A DNA stretch of 64,000 nucleotides from Herbinix sp. (GCA_029238935.1 JAQZBN010000001.1:143012-207011); one strand, 5' to 3'; counted from the first letter of the stretch, positions 51,225 through 60,942 are shown. The notes: a model not told the origin generated them from the sequence alone. Program-made: numbers and translations.

Positions 51225-52223
51225 TTATATTAACTTTGCTTCCGCCCGCTCAAACCACTTCTTGAAGACTCCTATCCGGTGATTGAAATAATCATCATTA
51301 TACCAACAACAACCTGCATTTCTTTCAATGACATCCGCATGTAGTCCCATCAACCACAATTCCCGTAGAGCAGCAAATACATTGATCGCATCCAATTCAG
51401 CTTCACTCATTCTTCGAACATCATTATACCCTTCCAAGAACGACTTCCACTCATCACTCTCAATATATTTCTCATTTCCTCCGGTCTCATTCCAAGCATA
51501 TACACATACATCATAAGCACGCCAACCATAACCCATGCAATCAAAATCAAATATTCTGGGTTTTACCCCTTCAAAGAATACATTTCCACTGTGTATATCA
51601 CCATGACAATAACCGTAATATGGTTTGTCGTAGCTTAATTTAACTTCAACATACCTGCACAGCTTCTCCGCGGCATTCTTTAGATATTCATAATCTGCTG
51701 CGCGATGTTCCAGATAAGGCTGAATAACTTTTAATGGTTCATATGCCAGCTGTGACAAATCGATTGGTGCACGGCTGACCTTATAATCATTGTTATCTGC
51801 AATCTTATGGATCTGTGCAGCCATCTGTCCAAGAAGATAAGAACTCTTAATCTTGTCTTCGGACGGAGATCTTTTTGCTTCTTGAAAAAGTACTGCATAT
51901 CGAACTCCCTCCGGGGCAAGGATATCCCATACAAAGTTTCCGTCTTTACAGCACACTGGCGCAGCAACCCGGATTCCATTCCCACCCAATGAATTTATAA
52001 TAGTTACTTCTTCTTCGTAATCAATAAGATCATGCCTGCCTGTCATAGATATTCTAAGATAATAGACGTTGCTCTCTGTTTTTACTATGTAAATATCATT
52101 AATTCCATTGTCAAAGGCACGACAGCTTAAGGGCTCTTGTAAATCATATCTTTGTATCAATTCCTCTTTTAAGGCCTTAGGGTCTAACTGTGTATAACGA
52201 GCCGGAAATATTTTACCGTTCAT
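51225..52223 (-). CDS. Aminoglycoside-phosphotransferase-fold kinase
   Basis: A 332-residue cytosolic protein: YCHGDIHSGNVFFEG catalytic loop and PRIFDFDCMGYGWRAYDVCVY metal site with the DFD motif. It is a clear paralogue of the 59270 product, which has MCHGDFYGGNIRLNG and YDFDFCGIGWRAYDISMY at the same places. Similar proteins are homoserine-kinase-II- or spectinomycin-kinase-like; substrate unknown. GTGAGGATTAC precedes the ATG. Confidence 0.84.
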   Translation of the reverse strand: MNGKIFPARYTQLDPKALKEELIQRYDLQEPLSCRAFDNGINDIYIVKTESNVYYLRISMTGRHDLIDYEEEVTIINSLGGNGIRVAAPVCCKDGNFVWDILAPEGVRYAVLFQEAKRSPSEDKIKSSYLLGQMAAQIHKIADNNDYKVSRAPIDLSQLAYEPLKVIQPYLEHRAADYEYLKNAAEKLCRYVEVKLSYDKPYYGYCHGDIHSGNVFFEGVKPRIFDFDCMGYGWRAYDVCVYAWNETGGNEKYIESDEWKSFLEGYNDVRRMSEAELDAINVFAALRELWLMGLHADVIERNAGCCWYNDDYFNHRIGVFKKWFERAEAKLI

Positions 52224-52367
52224 ATGTAATCCTCACTATTGTTTTTTATGTTTGTATTTGATTATATTTTATTTTATTATTTTTAACCTTAATGTTGGCA
52301 TTAAGTGCATTGGCTTCGGCGCGTCCATTATAGTTTGATAGAACTGATTCGCCTTGATTTCACATTC

Positions 52368-52475
52368 CTAAAATTTTTGCGGCATCCAATGGATATCTTC
52401 TAATTCGAATGTCATGCTATTGGTAAGGTAGTTTAAACCTTTGCTATGTAATACAACGATCTCTTTTCTATGAAA
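52368..52475 (-). pseudogene. Remnant of a protein C-terminus
   Basis: A 35-codon minus-strand frame directly after the NUDIX stop, with strongly protein-like sequence (KEIVVLHSKGLNYLTNSMTF, then ELEDIHWMPQKF), ending TAG at 52368-52370 and closed upstream by a TAG. No start or ribosome site. It looks like the 3' end of a lost gene left downstream of a newer neighbour. Family not recognised. Confidence 0.4.
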
Positions 52476-52481
52476 CTATAT

Positions 52482-52961
52482 TTACTTATTCCTTTCCTGT
52501 AGGAAAAGTAAAACAGCAGGCTTATCGATATCTGAAAAATTATTATTTTTTATCAGCATCTCGATCTCTTCCACCGAAGCCCAATGAGCATCCATGCTAT
52601 CATCACCTTTCTGTAATGGTTCTCCCTTTGCTTTACATACAAAGTAAACACCAAAGGAATCCACCGGACCCTGTATTGTTTGATACGAAGCAAAAGGCTT
52701 CAAGCATTGGATTGAAAATGAGTTTTTATCGTTGTGAGTCACTATCTGATTATCTTCATTTTCTATCTCAATCACTTCTAGTCCTGTTTCTTCATAAACC
52801 TCTCGTTTCACAGCATCAGTCATTGATTCATATTCTTCAATCCGTCCACCAGGAAGTTCATAGTATTCCGGTTCTCCTGGTCTTTGTCTTTTTTGAACTA
52901 CAATATTTAATCTATGATCTAGCTCTTGAATTACGATTGCTCTCGCATTTACATGAATCAT
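52482..52961 (-). CDS. NUDIX hydrolase
   Basis: A 159-residue cytosolic protein. Nudix box GGRIEEYESMTDAVKREVYEETG is complete (GX5EX7REVYEETG, ~42-64). The PGEPEYYELPGGRIEEYE block precedes it, as in MutT-type proteins. Substrate unknown. AGAAAGCAGG is a modest ribosome site. It is flanked by a dead gene end (52368-52475) downstream. Confidence 0.88.
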   Translation of the reverse strand: MIHVNARAIVIQELDHRLNIVVQKRQRPGEPEYYELPGGRIEEYESMTDAVKREVYEETGLEVIEIENEDNQIVTHNDKNSFSIQCLKPFASYQTIQGPVDSFGVYFVCKAKGEPLQKGDDSMDAHWASVEEIEMLIKNNNFSDIDKPAVLLFLQERNK

Positions 52962-53053
52962 TTATTACCTGCTTTCTTCTTAAATGATAAAATATCTAGT
53001 ATACATATAAATCACATAAGTATATTTACTTACATGATATGAATTGAATCCTA

Positions 53054-53425
53054 TCATTTTATTGACATGGTCCAAACATAATAATTTCTCCAATATATCT
53101 CGGAGGTAATAGTAATAACTTTTTCATCCGATCGAAAAATATAACCACTACCCATTTGTTCATCGTAGGCAACCTCATTACTTTCCTCAATATACGCCAA
53201 TAGCTCCTCATAGTTATCTCTTTTTGTTATGAATACCATCGGATTATCCTCTACCAGCATATAGGTTTTGTTATCATTCAACTGAACTATGCTTATTAAG
53301 TATGGAATAGGATTACCTCGTTGGAAAATCACCGGCCACTTCATAATAAATATCACTGATATGATGATTACGATAGCCATCATGATTGATAGTAAAACAA
53401 TATGCTTTTCCATTTGCTTCTTCAT
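53054..53425 (-). CDS. Single-pass membrane protein, unknown
   Basis: A 123-residue protein with one N-terminal membrane segment (VLLSIMMAIVIIISVIFIMK) and an extracellular domain with the pattern RDNYEELLAYIEESNEV. No family recognised. AAGGGAG precedes the ATG. It follows the 53568 gene on the same strand with a gap of 142 bp. Confidence 0.6.
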   Translation of the reverse strand: MKKQMEKHIVLLSIMMAIVIIISVIFIMKWPVIFQRGNPIPYLISIVQLNDNKTYMLVEDNPMVFITKRDNYEELLAYIEESNEVAYDEQMGSGYIFRSDEKVITITSEIYWRNYYVWTMSIK

Positions 53426-53567
53426 CCCATATCTCCCTTATCTTTGTCCATAATATCTATCATATACAAGTACAACGAAATTAGAGTATACCAGTTATTA
53501 ATAAAGTAATATTTTTCAATACATCGACCTCATCACAGTAACTGCACACTATGTTCGTACTTCAAAA

Positions 53568-54254
53568 CTATTTACCATGTACCAAGTTACTAACCGTATA
53601 ATTATCATTATATAGTTCATACTTCACATCGTCATAATACCATTTCGAATCAAAAAATTCGTTGAACCAGTTCATTTTGTCTATCTCAACCAAAATTTCC
53701 TCATCTATATTTAACTTGCTTTGATAACCACCCATTACATATTGTTGATCCAATTCATAATACTCAATTCCTGTATACTTACGAAGCGATTTCGGTGGAT
53801 AGACTCGTATTTTGAATTCATTCGAATGATTGCTATAGTTTTTCAAGTCTAATTCTATATTCATATATAAACTATTATGATTGGAGCGAAAGGAAGAATC
53901 AGATTCAATTATCTCAACGGAATTAATCCCGTCATTTTTTATTGAATGATAACTAGTTCTTGCGAAGTCAATTGTCCACTTCATAAAAGGAATAACAATA
54001 ATAAGAAAAAATATAGTCATCCACACCTTGCTCTTTTTCGCATATCTCTCTAATTTAAATAGACCACTCATTCCACTAATAAATAAAAAGAGTGGGACAA
54101 TCCCCGACAGATAGATCCTACTGTTCCCATACCTTATTGGCCTGATTATATACTGAATGATGGAATATGAATCATGTGGAAGCTTATAAGTTATTATGGC
54201 AACCAAGTAAATTATTATAATATACATGATTAATTTATGATTTTCTTTCCGCAT
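53568..54254 (-). CDS. Membrane protein with extracellular C-terminal domain, unknown
   Basis: A 228-residue protein with three N-terminal membrane segments (IMYIIIIYLVAIITY, IVPLFLFISGMSGLF, VWMTIFFLIIVIPFM) and a ~120-residue extracellular, beta-rich C-terminal part. No family recognised. AGGAGAG favours the ATG at 54254; the 54269 start is upstream of it. It is separated by only 18 bp from the HExxH gene, suggesting co-transcription. Confidence 0.6.
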   Translation of the reverse strand: MRKENHKLIMYIIIIYLVAIITYKLPHDSYSIIQYIIRPIRYGNSRIYLSGIVPLFLFISGMSGLFKLERYAKKSKVWMTIFFLIIVIPFMKWTIDFARTSYHSIKNDGINSVEIIESDSSFRSNHNSLYMNIELDLKNYSNHSNEFKIRVYPPKSLRKYTGIEYYELDQQYVMGGYQSKLNIDEEILVEIDKMNWFNEFFDSKWYYDDVKYELYNDNYTVSNLVHGK

Positions 54255-54272
54255 AATAACTCTCCTCATTAT

Positions 54273-54737
54273 CTATGTGATATTTTTCAACCCATCAAAA
54301 AGCTCATTATATGATTTCTGATTCTTACACCTGCCAAAGGACAGATTTTTATTTTCTCCAAATTCATGAAGATAACACTTTGTTAACTCTTCTACGGTTT
54401 GTTCCAGAGTACTAAAGAATTGTCCATATGCAAACTCATATGCTGGTGTTCCTTCTTTAAAATTTGCGGTAATCAAAGATTCGGTCACTTGATCCAGCGG
54501 GTACATTTTTAGATGAAACAGTTCATGAACTATAACTTCTTCAAGATTTTCTTGTTTCGGATTTAATGTATTTAAAAATAGAATTGCCTTTCTATCATCA
54601 CAATCAATCTTAATATCTCCAGTTTTTCTCCAATCAAGATCCTCAACATATTCAAGCTTAATATCCCAATAAGGAGATACTCTTAATTTCTTGCACCAAA
54701 ATTCAAATCTATCAAACAATAAATTAGTATCAAACAT
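54273..54737 (-). CDS. HExxH metallopeptidase-like protein
   Basis: A 154-residue cytosolic protein: EEVIVHELFHLKM has the HExxH zinc site (His67, Glu68, His71). The N-terminal DRFEFWCKKLRVSPYWDIKL resembles small SprT- or IrrE-like metallopeptidase folds; no further metal ligand is obvious. Substrate unknown. CAAGGGAGAGGAAG precedes the ATG. The adjacent membrane protein (53568) may be a partner or substrate, but this is only a positional guess. Confidence 0.65.
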   Translation of the reverse strand: MFDTNLLFDRFEFWCKKLRVSPYWDIKLEYVEDLDWRKTGDIKIDCDDRKAILFLNTLNPKQENLEEVIVHELFHLKMYPLDQVTESLITANFKEGTPAYEFAYGQFFSTLEQTVEELTKCYLHEFGENKNLSFGRCKNQKSYNELFDGLKNIT

Positions 54738-54838
54738 TCTTCCTCTCCCTTGATCTTAATCGTTTCATTACTTTGTGAAATAGCGTGAACGAGTCTACAT
54801 TTTACGCTTTTATTTTGATCACATGATATTACTATAGC

Positions 54839-55564
54839 TTACTTTTTGGCGATAACCAACATCTCGATATCGTCGATGCCCATTCTACGATCAGAAAACT
54901 CCCCGTTAACGCATGATAAAACTTGTATATCACCAAAACCACAGAGTCTTAACAATAATTGTATTTCAGATGGAGCATATATCCTTTGAAGCTCATTCAA
55001 CTTCTCACCATTATATTCAAAAGGAGGTGCCCATAACATGGTGCTATTCAAATAATCAAACTTTGGGTTATGATCTTTGGACAGAATATATCTACGGAGC
55101 GAATTAAAGCATGTTAATACAAAATACGAATTAGGTATTAGTAATCTATAAACTTGGGTAAAAAATTCATAGTCCTTATTTTCTCCTCCCATTACACCCA
55201 CACCTGATTCACATAAGCAAATAGCACCGTCGTAACTTGCTTCTTGCAGCTGTAAATCAGAAAGGTTTGCCAAGTTGCCCTGTATATAGTTTACCATCAC
55301 CTGTTCTTCAGTAGCACGTTTTTTTGCATGCTCAAGCATTACTTCTGATATGTCAATACCTGTAACACAAAGGCCTCTTTTTGAGAACTCAATTGCATGC
55401 CTACCAGCTCCACATCCCAAGTCCAAAATCTTACTTGTACTTATCAACTGCATCTTTTCGATTAAGTAAATTACTTGTTCTTTTGTATTTGGCTTAAATT
55501 TTGTATCAATCTTATCAAGCGATGTCTTTGCGAATTCTTTATTCATCCATGGACTAATCCCCAT
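54839..55564 (-). CDS. Class I SAM-dependent methyltransferase
   Basis: A 241-residue cytosolic protein. Motif I ILDLGCGAGRHAIEFSKRG (~44-62), strand 2 ending in GIDIS, motif II EASYDGAICLCES; Methyltransf_25-like. Substrate unknown. GGAGCGG precedes the ATG. The methyltransferase at 55616 lies 51 bp upstream on the same strand but is only distantly related, so this is not a recent duplication. Confidence 0.82.
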   Translation of the reverse strand: MGISPWMNKEFAKTSLDKIDTKFKPNTKEQVIYLIEKMQLISTSKILDLGCGAGRHAIEFSKRGLCVTGIDISEVMLEHAKKRATEEQVMVNYIQGNLANLSDLQLQEASYDGAICLCESGVGVMGGENKDYEFFTQVYRLLIPNSYFVLTCFNSLRRYILSKDHNPKFDYLNSTMLWAPPFEYNGEKLNELQRIYAPSEIQLLLRLCGFGDIQVLSCVNGEFSDRRMGIDDIEMLVIAKK

Positions 55565-55615
55565 AATATCCGCTCCAAATTTTATATTTTTATTTAGAAA
55601 ATGTTTCGTTTTTAT

Positions 55616-56353
55616 TTATACCTCTCCAATTATACATCTTGCTAAAAGAGTGATGGATAAAAATCCATTCTCACTATGATCATCAAATAATTTCCCAAGC
55701 TCATCAATATATTTATCATCTGTCAAATGATGAAAGGTTGTTGCAACTCGCCCAATGAAATGGTCTTTATGATAGGTTACTTTCTCTTTAAAAACCCTAT
55801 AATCAAAATTGCTATCCCGAAAGAAAGATGAAAACAACTCCGGATGTTCCTCTTTTCCACCACTGGTCCCATCAAAATTAATAACAAACATTTCCAAAGA
55901 CTCATGATCCTTCCATACAGTAGTTCTATTTACTGGTCTTCCATTCCATACTAAGATTACTTTACCCTTCGGCTTTAGGATACGCTGACATTCTTTTTTA
56001 AATCGTTCTTCATCAAACCAATGAAACGCTGTTCCTACCGTTATAAAATCTACGCTAGAATCCGGTAGCGTTGTGTCCTCTGCTGTTCCGCTTATTGATA
56101 TAAAATCAAGAAAGTTACCTAACTCCTTTTCTGCCGTTTCTCTCATATGCTGATTTGGTTCAACGCAATACACTTTCGACCCTTGCAGTAATAGTTGCTT
56201 ACTAAGTTTTCCGGTTCCGGAACCGATATCAGCAATACTAGAACTTTCGCTAACACCAACCTCCTCGTATAGATATGTAATAAATTCATCCGGGTATGCA
56301 TGTCGATACTTTAAATATTCGTTTGAATGGCCAGTAAACTTTTCTAAATCCAT
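55616..56353 (-). CDS. Class I SAM-dependent methyltransferase
   Basis: A 245-residue cytosolic protein. Motif I SIADIGSGTGKLSKQLLLQG (~39-58), CVEPNQHMRE as the acidic loop, DFITVGTAFHWFDEERF and LKPKGKVILVWNGRPVN as motifs II/III: the UbiE/Methyltransf_11 group. The N-terminal GHSNEYLKYRHAYPDEFITY is typical for these single-gene small-molecule methyltransferases; substrate unknown. AAAAAAGGAGATATAGAA precedes the ATG. Confidence 0.84.
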   Translation of the reverse strand: MDLEKFTGHSNEYLKYRHAYPDEFITYLYEEVGVSESSSIADIGSGTGKLSKQLLLQGSKVYCVEPNQHMRETAEKELGNFLDFISISGTAEDTTLPDSSVDFITVGTAFHWFDEERFKKECQRILKPKGKVILVWNGRPVNRTTVWKDHESLEMFVINFDGTSGGKEEHPELFSSFFRDSNFDYRVFKEKVTYHKDHFIGRVATTFHHLTDDKYIDELGKLFDDHSENGFLSITLLARCIIGEV

Positions 56354-56527
56354 TTCTATATCTCCTTTTTTATGCGATGCTAATTTAACTATATTCCTCT
56401 AATACATTAATATTAACCACAGTCCATGTAAAAAAGGGGCATGGACATTTATATATTATCTGATACTTAGATCCCACTTTTGTTAAATAGCCACTACCAC
56501 ATTATTAAACTGGAATAATTCTCAAAG

Positions 56528-56902
56528 TTAAGCCTTTATTGCAGTTATCCAAAAGCAGATTGCTGATAATACAGAAAGTGGAGTAACAACATACTTTTCC
56601 TTCTTACTACTCGATAATACATTTAATATAGAATTTAACGATAAATAGATAGCAAAAAAATAGCAGATCATCCTAGTGGTATTTAACGAAAACCAAGTGG
56701 GTAATATTCCTCCCGTCTGTAAGATGATAATAATTGCAAATAATTGAATTATTACCGATATACCACATGCAATCCGAAACTTACCCGGCATTACTTTATA
56801 TTTACCTCCCATGGCGTATTCTCCTAACGGAAAGCCGAGGGCTAGCAGAATATATATAATGGTTGCTATTCCAAAAATAGATGCACCTAACATTGATATC
56901 AT
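56528..56902 (-). CDS. Small four-helix membrane protein, unknown
   Basis: A 124-residue protein with four membrane segments (SIFGIATIIYILLALGFPLG, GISVIIQLFAIIIILQTGG, MICYFFAIYLSLNSILNV and VTPLSVLSAICFWITAI), a helix-hairpin pattern of small DUF membrane proteins. I choose ATG 56902 because AAGGAAAGGATAGAG lies ahead; the longer reading from 56974 overlaps the GNAT gene. It begins 6 bp after the GNAT stop, so they form a pair. Confidence 0.65.
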   Translation of the reverse strand: MISMLGASIFGIATIIYILLALGFPLGEYAMGGKYKVMPGKFRIACGISVIIQLFAIIIILQTGGILPTWFSLNTTRMICYFFAIYLSLNSILNVLSSSKKEKYVVTPLSVLSAICFWITAIKA

Positions 56903-56907
56903 TTTCT

Positions 56908-57714
56908 CTATCCTTTCCTTCTGGTAACTGTACATAGGCATCCTCGTTCTATATAACCAACTCCTTTGTAGCATTCATTGGACGCTTTATAATCTCCATC
57001 GGTATATAGAATAGGTAAAAGCCCTTTTTTGATCATCATACTGCTCACTTCATAGATCATTCTTGCAGCATATCCTTTTCTTCTTTCCGTAGGATCGGTA
57101 TAGACCAACGTAACTTTTCCTAATTCTAGACCCAAATCCAGATAACACATTGCTACAACTTTCCCTCTACCGTCTTTCCAGAGGTATAAATTACCTGTTT
57201 TAATACGCTGCTTCGTAGTTATCTCACATTCCTCATTGGATAATGTCGTTGATGTAGCCTCAAATACTCCTCTTACGAATTCTTTCACAGCATCATAATC
57301 TTCCATCGCTGCAACACATAAGGAACCTTCCACCTGTTTTGTTGGTGCAATGGGAATGGGACAGTCGTAGGTTAACATGTTCGTAGTTATGTACCATTCA
57401 TTGCTTAAATCTTGATTGATCAGATATTGTGCACATTCATACTTCATATTAAACTTGTACCTATCATCCTTTGGGAATTCACAGTTTATTATCTTATAAA
57501 TAGTATCGTAGACTATAGACGATGCATTATCCGGTGTCCATATCCAAACGGGATAAGGGCTACAAGAATAACATAGTATAAAATCTTTATGATTCGTAAT
57601 AATTTTCTTACAAGAGTTTCCCAAGATACTTCCTAGCACTGAAAAAGTTAACTTGTCATTCACCAATAGGCGAGCCAATTCTTCAAACGATTGATTTTCA
57701 TATTTTTCTATCAT
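56908..57714 (-). CDS. GNAT-family acetyltransferase
   Basis: A 268-residue cytosolic protein. The N-terminal half is a recognition domain of unknown kind; the C-terminal half is a GNAT domain with LVYTDPTERRKGYAARMIYE as the acetyl-CoA loop (R/Q-x-x-G-x-G/A pattern, RRKGYA) and SNECYKGVGYIERG as the closing strand. Substrate unknown. The ATG has only a weak ribosome site (GTGAAG). Followed by a small membrane protein. Confidence 0.84.
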   Translation of the reverse strand: MIEKYENQSFEELARLLVNDKLTFSVLGSILGNSCKKIITNHKDFILCYSCSPYPVWIWTPDNASSIVYDTIYKIINCEFPKDDRYKFNMKYECAQYLINQDLSNEWYITTNMLTYDCPIPIAPTKQVEGSLCVAAMEDYDAVKEFVRGVFEATSTTLSNEECEITTKQRIKTGNLYLWKDGRGKVVAMCYLDLGLELGKVTLVYTDPTERRKGYAARMIYEVSSMMIKKGLLPILYTDGDYKASNECYKGVGYIERGCLCTVTRRKG

Positions 57715-57821
57715 ATATCTTCACATTCTTTCTTATCAGTCTTCTTTTATTTACTTATCGTAACTTCAATATTAGCCCATCATTCTTCCTTATCTCGACT
57801 TATCATTGTTCCTTATGCTGA

Positions 57822-58439
57822 TCAAATATCTACATCTACTTTACATACTGGATTATATTTTCGCATAACAGCTTCACCGCCCAAGTCTTTATGTACTACA
57901 AACCCACACTTTTCATAGATGATTAAGGGACCATGATAACTTCGCTCATGTGTCACACCGGTTCCGGGATAAGCTTCAACACAAGAATATCCTTCTGAAA
58001 AAGCATCCTCACATACTCGGCTTAAGAGCTGTGTCGTAATCCCCTTTCGACGCATCGATGGTGCAATCGTAAAACATACAATTGATTTCACCTTACCGAT
58101 GTCCTCCTTCTCCCATAGTTCAGGCCGCTTCTCCTTATTAAAACCAACGTAGCTGGTCTTATCATTCGCGTTACACCAGCCGACAACAGCTCCATCCACA
58201 TAAGCAAGATATCCTTGCAATATACCCTTCTGTATATACTTGATTGCAAGTTCCCTTTTAAAGCAGGTCCCACCTGCCGCTTCATATTCCTTTCGTTCTG
58301 CATCAAGCCCTTCATGCCAGTGGTACCAAACACAATAGCAGCCAGCCCACTCTAAATTATCTGCAAATGCTATATGATCAAAAAACTCCAGATAATCGTT
58401 GATTAACTCCGGAGAAAGTCTTTTTATTACCATATCCAT
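57822..58439 (-). CDS. GNAT-family acetyltransferase
   Basis: A protein of about 205 residues. IVCFTIAPSMRRKGITTQLL is the acetyl-CoA-binding core (RRKGIT), followed by SEGYSCVEAYPGTG and YEKCGFVVHKDLGGEAVMRK. The N-terminus has LEWAGCYCVWYHWHEGLDAE, as in a family of clostridial GNATs of unknown substrate. AAGGGGGAG lies before two ATGs (58439 and 58433); either can be the start. Neighbour of two other GNAT genes in a row on the same strand. Confidence 0.82.
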   Translation of the reverse strand: MDMVIKRLSPELINDYLEFFDHIAFADNLEWAGCYCVWYHWHEGLDAERKEYEAAGGTCFKRELAIKYIQKGILQGYLAYVDGAVVGWCNANDKTSYVGFNKEKRPELWEKEDIGKVKSIVCFTIAPSMRRKGITTQLLSRVCEDAFSEGYSCVEAYPGTGVTHERSYHGPLIIYEKCGFVVHKDLGGEAVMRKYNPVCKVDVDI

Positions 58440-58498
58440 CCTACTCCCCCTTATATCTTTCATGCCTATTTTTATCCTCATAACGTTTCTAAACATTA

Positions 58499-59191
58499 TC
58501 AATCTATTGCATAAAATGCCAGCTGGCATCCATAACGCTGAAATCCTAATGATACTACCGTATGAATGGAAGCAGAATTGCTCACTGCGTTGGTAGTCAT
58601 TACGTCAAACCCTTGTTCCAATAAATAGTTTGTAATAACTGCTGTATTTGATTTAGCAAACCCTAGCTTACGATACTCCGGTAATGTTTCGCCGGTCAAC
58701 TCCACCGCCTTATCATCTCCAAGATAGCCGCTTACTAAAGCCACTAACTCACCTTTATCATAGGTACCAAAATAAATCAGATTTTCATTTGGATGTTTGA
58801 ATGGATATTTTTGAAACGGATTATGATCCATCGCTTTCAACGTTTCCAGATTAATTTGAACGGTGGTAGTAAAGATAGAGACTGGTGCCATTTTGTGTCC
58901 ACTGATTAAGCCGTAGATGTATTCACAAGGGCAAACAGGATTATTCAAACGGAAATGCTCTTTTATAAAATTGATCGCATTGTCTGAAAATAAATTATCT
59001 CGATACGTAAGGACATACTCGTTCATAAGCGGAATGAATCTTCTATCTACCTTAATAATAACACTACCATGTTCAAGAACTACTATGGTAAATTTCGTTT
59101 TTGAAGTTTCTGTTATTACCACTTCGTTTGGCAAAATATCTTCGATCGCTCTCTTTGTTTCATTAAAAATATATTCATATATCCCATCCAC
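58499..59191 (-). CDS. GNAT-family acetyltransferase (FR47-like)
   Basis: A 230-residue cytosolic protein. The C-terminal half has GELVALVSGYLGDDKAVEL, then TGETLPEYRKLGFAKSNTAV as the acetyl-CoA loop (degenerate, RKLGFA) and NSASIHTVVSLGFQRYG as the closing strand, FR47-like. The N-terminal half is of another fold. Substrate unknown. Start is a GTG with GAGGGGTAG ahead. This is the third GNAT in a row (56908, 57822, 58499). Confidence 0.8.
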   Translation of the reverse strand: MDGIYEYIFNETKRAIEDILPNEVVITETSKTKFTIVVLEHGSVIIKVDRRFIPLMNEYVLTYRDNLFSDNAINFIKEHFRLNNPVCPCEYIYGLISGHKMAPVSIFTTTVQINLETLKAMDHNPFQKYPFKHPNENLIYFGTYDKGELVALVSGYLGDDKAVELTGETLPEYRKLGFAKSNTAVITNYLLEQGFDVMTTNAVSNSASIHTVVSLGFQRYGCQLAFYAID

Positions 59192-59269
59192 TTCAACTAC
59201 CCCTCTATTGTTCTGTCATTCGTTCCCAGCTCACTCCAAACATATCTGAAACAAAGAAGGAGTAGACAT

Positions 59270-60277
59270 CTATAGTACTGGATTTATTTCTAACCACTGC
59301 TTTAACATCATAATATCTGCATCTATATTCCGAAACACAGCAGCATCTCCCCAAGTATTTTGTAAATAAGTGATGTAAAGAGTACCCAGATTAAAAATCC
59401 TACGAAAAGGTATAAAGAGTGCAATGGACTGTATTTCCTTCTCTGACATTGGTCTTACTTTGTTATACCCCTTAAGAAACTGGTCCTTTCTCACTTCTCT
59501 TTTACTTAACTTATTTGCATCAGCTCCCATGCTGAAGGGAAATGCATACATGGAAATATCATATGCTCTCCATCCAATTCCACAGAAATCAAAATCATAT
59601 AGCACAGGACTGTTGTCCCCATTCAACCGAATATTTCCTCCATAAAAATCACCGTGGCACATTCCATACTGTGGTTGCTCTACCGGTAGATCATATAATT
59701 TTTCTTTTATTTTTCCAGCTACGTTCTCTAAAAAATCCAGGTCAAAATCATGTACCTTTGTAAATTCACGTATTGCATCCATTGAATGATCAATAAACAA
59801 CTGGGAATCTATCTTCTTTCGGTCAATCTTTAAGTCACAACGATCCCAAACCTGATGGATGGAGGCAATATAGCTACCAAGTCTTTCATTTAAGTCCGCT
59901 GTTTCTTCTACTTCATCAAAACTTCGAACTCCAACTGCTTCATACATTACTCCGTATCTTATTCCATTCACCGTTTGAAATTCACTCAGAAATGTCCCAT
60001 TCTGCCTTCTTACCGGATATGCGACATTCACACCATTTGCTTTAAGGTAGTTGAGTAAATCAACCTCCGCTTGAATCTCCTCTTTACTTCTCATCCCTTG
60101 TCGATATACTTTATAATAAAAGATATCCTTATCAAATCTTACCTGATAAATGTCATGAACCCCTCTATAATGCAAGCGGCAGCAAACTGCTGCTTTCGAA
60201 AAATATTGCCTACTAAAATAATTACCTAATGCATCTGAAGATAGAACAGATACCTCCAAAGGAAACATATCCTTCAT
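59270..60277 (-). CDS. Aminoglycoside-phosphotransferase-fold kinase
   Basis: A 335-residue cytosolic protein: catalytic loop MCHGDFYGGNIRLNG (near 205), metal site YDFDFCGIGWRAYDISMYAF, N-lobe Lys in FDKDIFYYKVYRQG. It is a paralogue of the 51225 product (both have GWRAYD and the YNKVRPMSE/YNDVRRMSE stretch). It is not next to its paralogue, so the duplication is old or rearranged. Substrate unknown. AAAGGGAGTGG precedes the ATG. Confidence 0.84.
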   Translation of the reverse strand: MKDMFPLEVSVLSSDALGNYFSRQYFSKAAVCCRLHYRGVHDIYQVRFDKDIFYYKVYRQGMRSKEEIQAEVDLLNYLKANGVNVAYPVRRQNGTFLSEFQTVNGIRYGVMYEAVGVRSFDEVEETADLNERLGSYIASIHQVWDRCDLKIDRKKIDSQLFIDHSMDAIREFTKVHDFDLDFLENVAGKIKEKLYDLPVEQPQYGMCHGDFYGGNIRLNGDNSPVLYDFDFCGIGWRAYDISMYAFPFSMGADANKLSKREVRKDQFLKGYNKVRPMSEKEIQSIALFIPFRRIFNLGTLYITYLQNTWGDAAVFRNIDADIMMLKQWLEINPVL

Positions 60278-60339
60278 GGTTTATCCACTCCCTTTCGTAT
60301 TTATTTCGTTTCATCCGTCCACATAAGCAATCGTTTCAT

Positions 60340-60903
60340 CTATATGGACTTTTCTACCAGGTTCTCATGACACTCATTAATTTCATCATAGCAATAGTTA
60401 CACAGCTTTCGAAGCTTTGAGATGTCCCTTAGGAAACCCTCCTGCAAATTCTGGCTGGTTTCTAAAGCAAGCCTATGTAACTGATCAGTTATTATTTTCT
60501 GTTCATATGCTTCATCCAGCTCGTCCCTATCATCTTCCTTGATCGCTCCATCAGGATATACAACCAAATCCAGATACAGATCATGAAAATAAGCAATGTG
60601 ATCAGGGTCAATTCCATAGTCAGCGATCATATCGATATACCAAAGTTCAATCTCGTTTTTTGCATTTATCATGGCTGTAATTACGTAGTTTTGCTGATCT
60701 GGTATGAGTTGTAACCATTTCACACCCTTATCACATGCAATATAGTTCACACCTTGAAACTCCCATATTTGCGGTGCCAAAACCTCATCGATAATTAATA
60801 GCGCAACGATTCCTTTGTAAAGTTTTGTATCCAACATTATCTGTTTGTATCTTTTTGAACTAATTACTGTCCAATCGTCATAGATAAGACGCTTCCTCTT
60901 CAT
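60340..60903 (-). CDS. DUF402-domain protein
   Basis: A 187-residue cytosolic protein of the DUF402 family (YgaC/FAU-1-like): QIWEFQGVNYIACDKGVKWLQ, WYIDMIADYGID and YFHDLYLDLVVYPDG with acidic residues that bind metal, then EDDRDELDEAY. Members have been described as nucleoside tri/diphosphatases or RNases, and the metal-site residues are intact here. GGAAGGGATGG leads to the ATG at 60903. Confidence 0.82.
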   Translation of the reverse strand: MKRKRLIYDDWTVISSKRYKQIMLDTKLYKGIVALLIIDEVLAPQIWEFQGVNYIACDKGVKWLQLIPDQQNYVITAMINAKNEIELWYIDMIADYGIDPDHIAYFHDLYLDLVVYPDGAIKEDDRDELDEAYEQKIITDQLHRLALETSQNLQEGFLRDISKLRKLCNYCYDEINECHENLVEKSI

Positions 60904-60942
60904 TCTTATACCATCCCTTCCACGATCTTTTCGGCAGATCAT

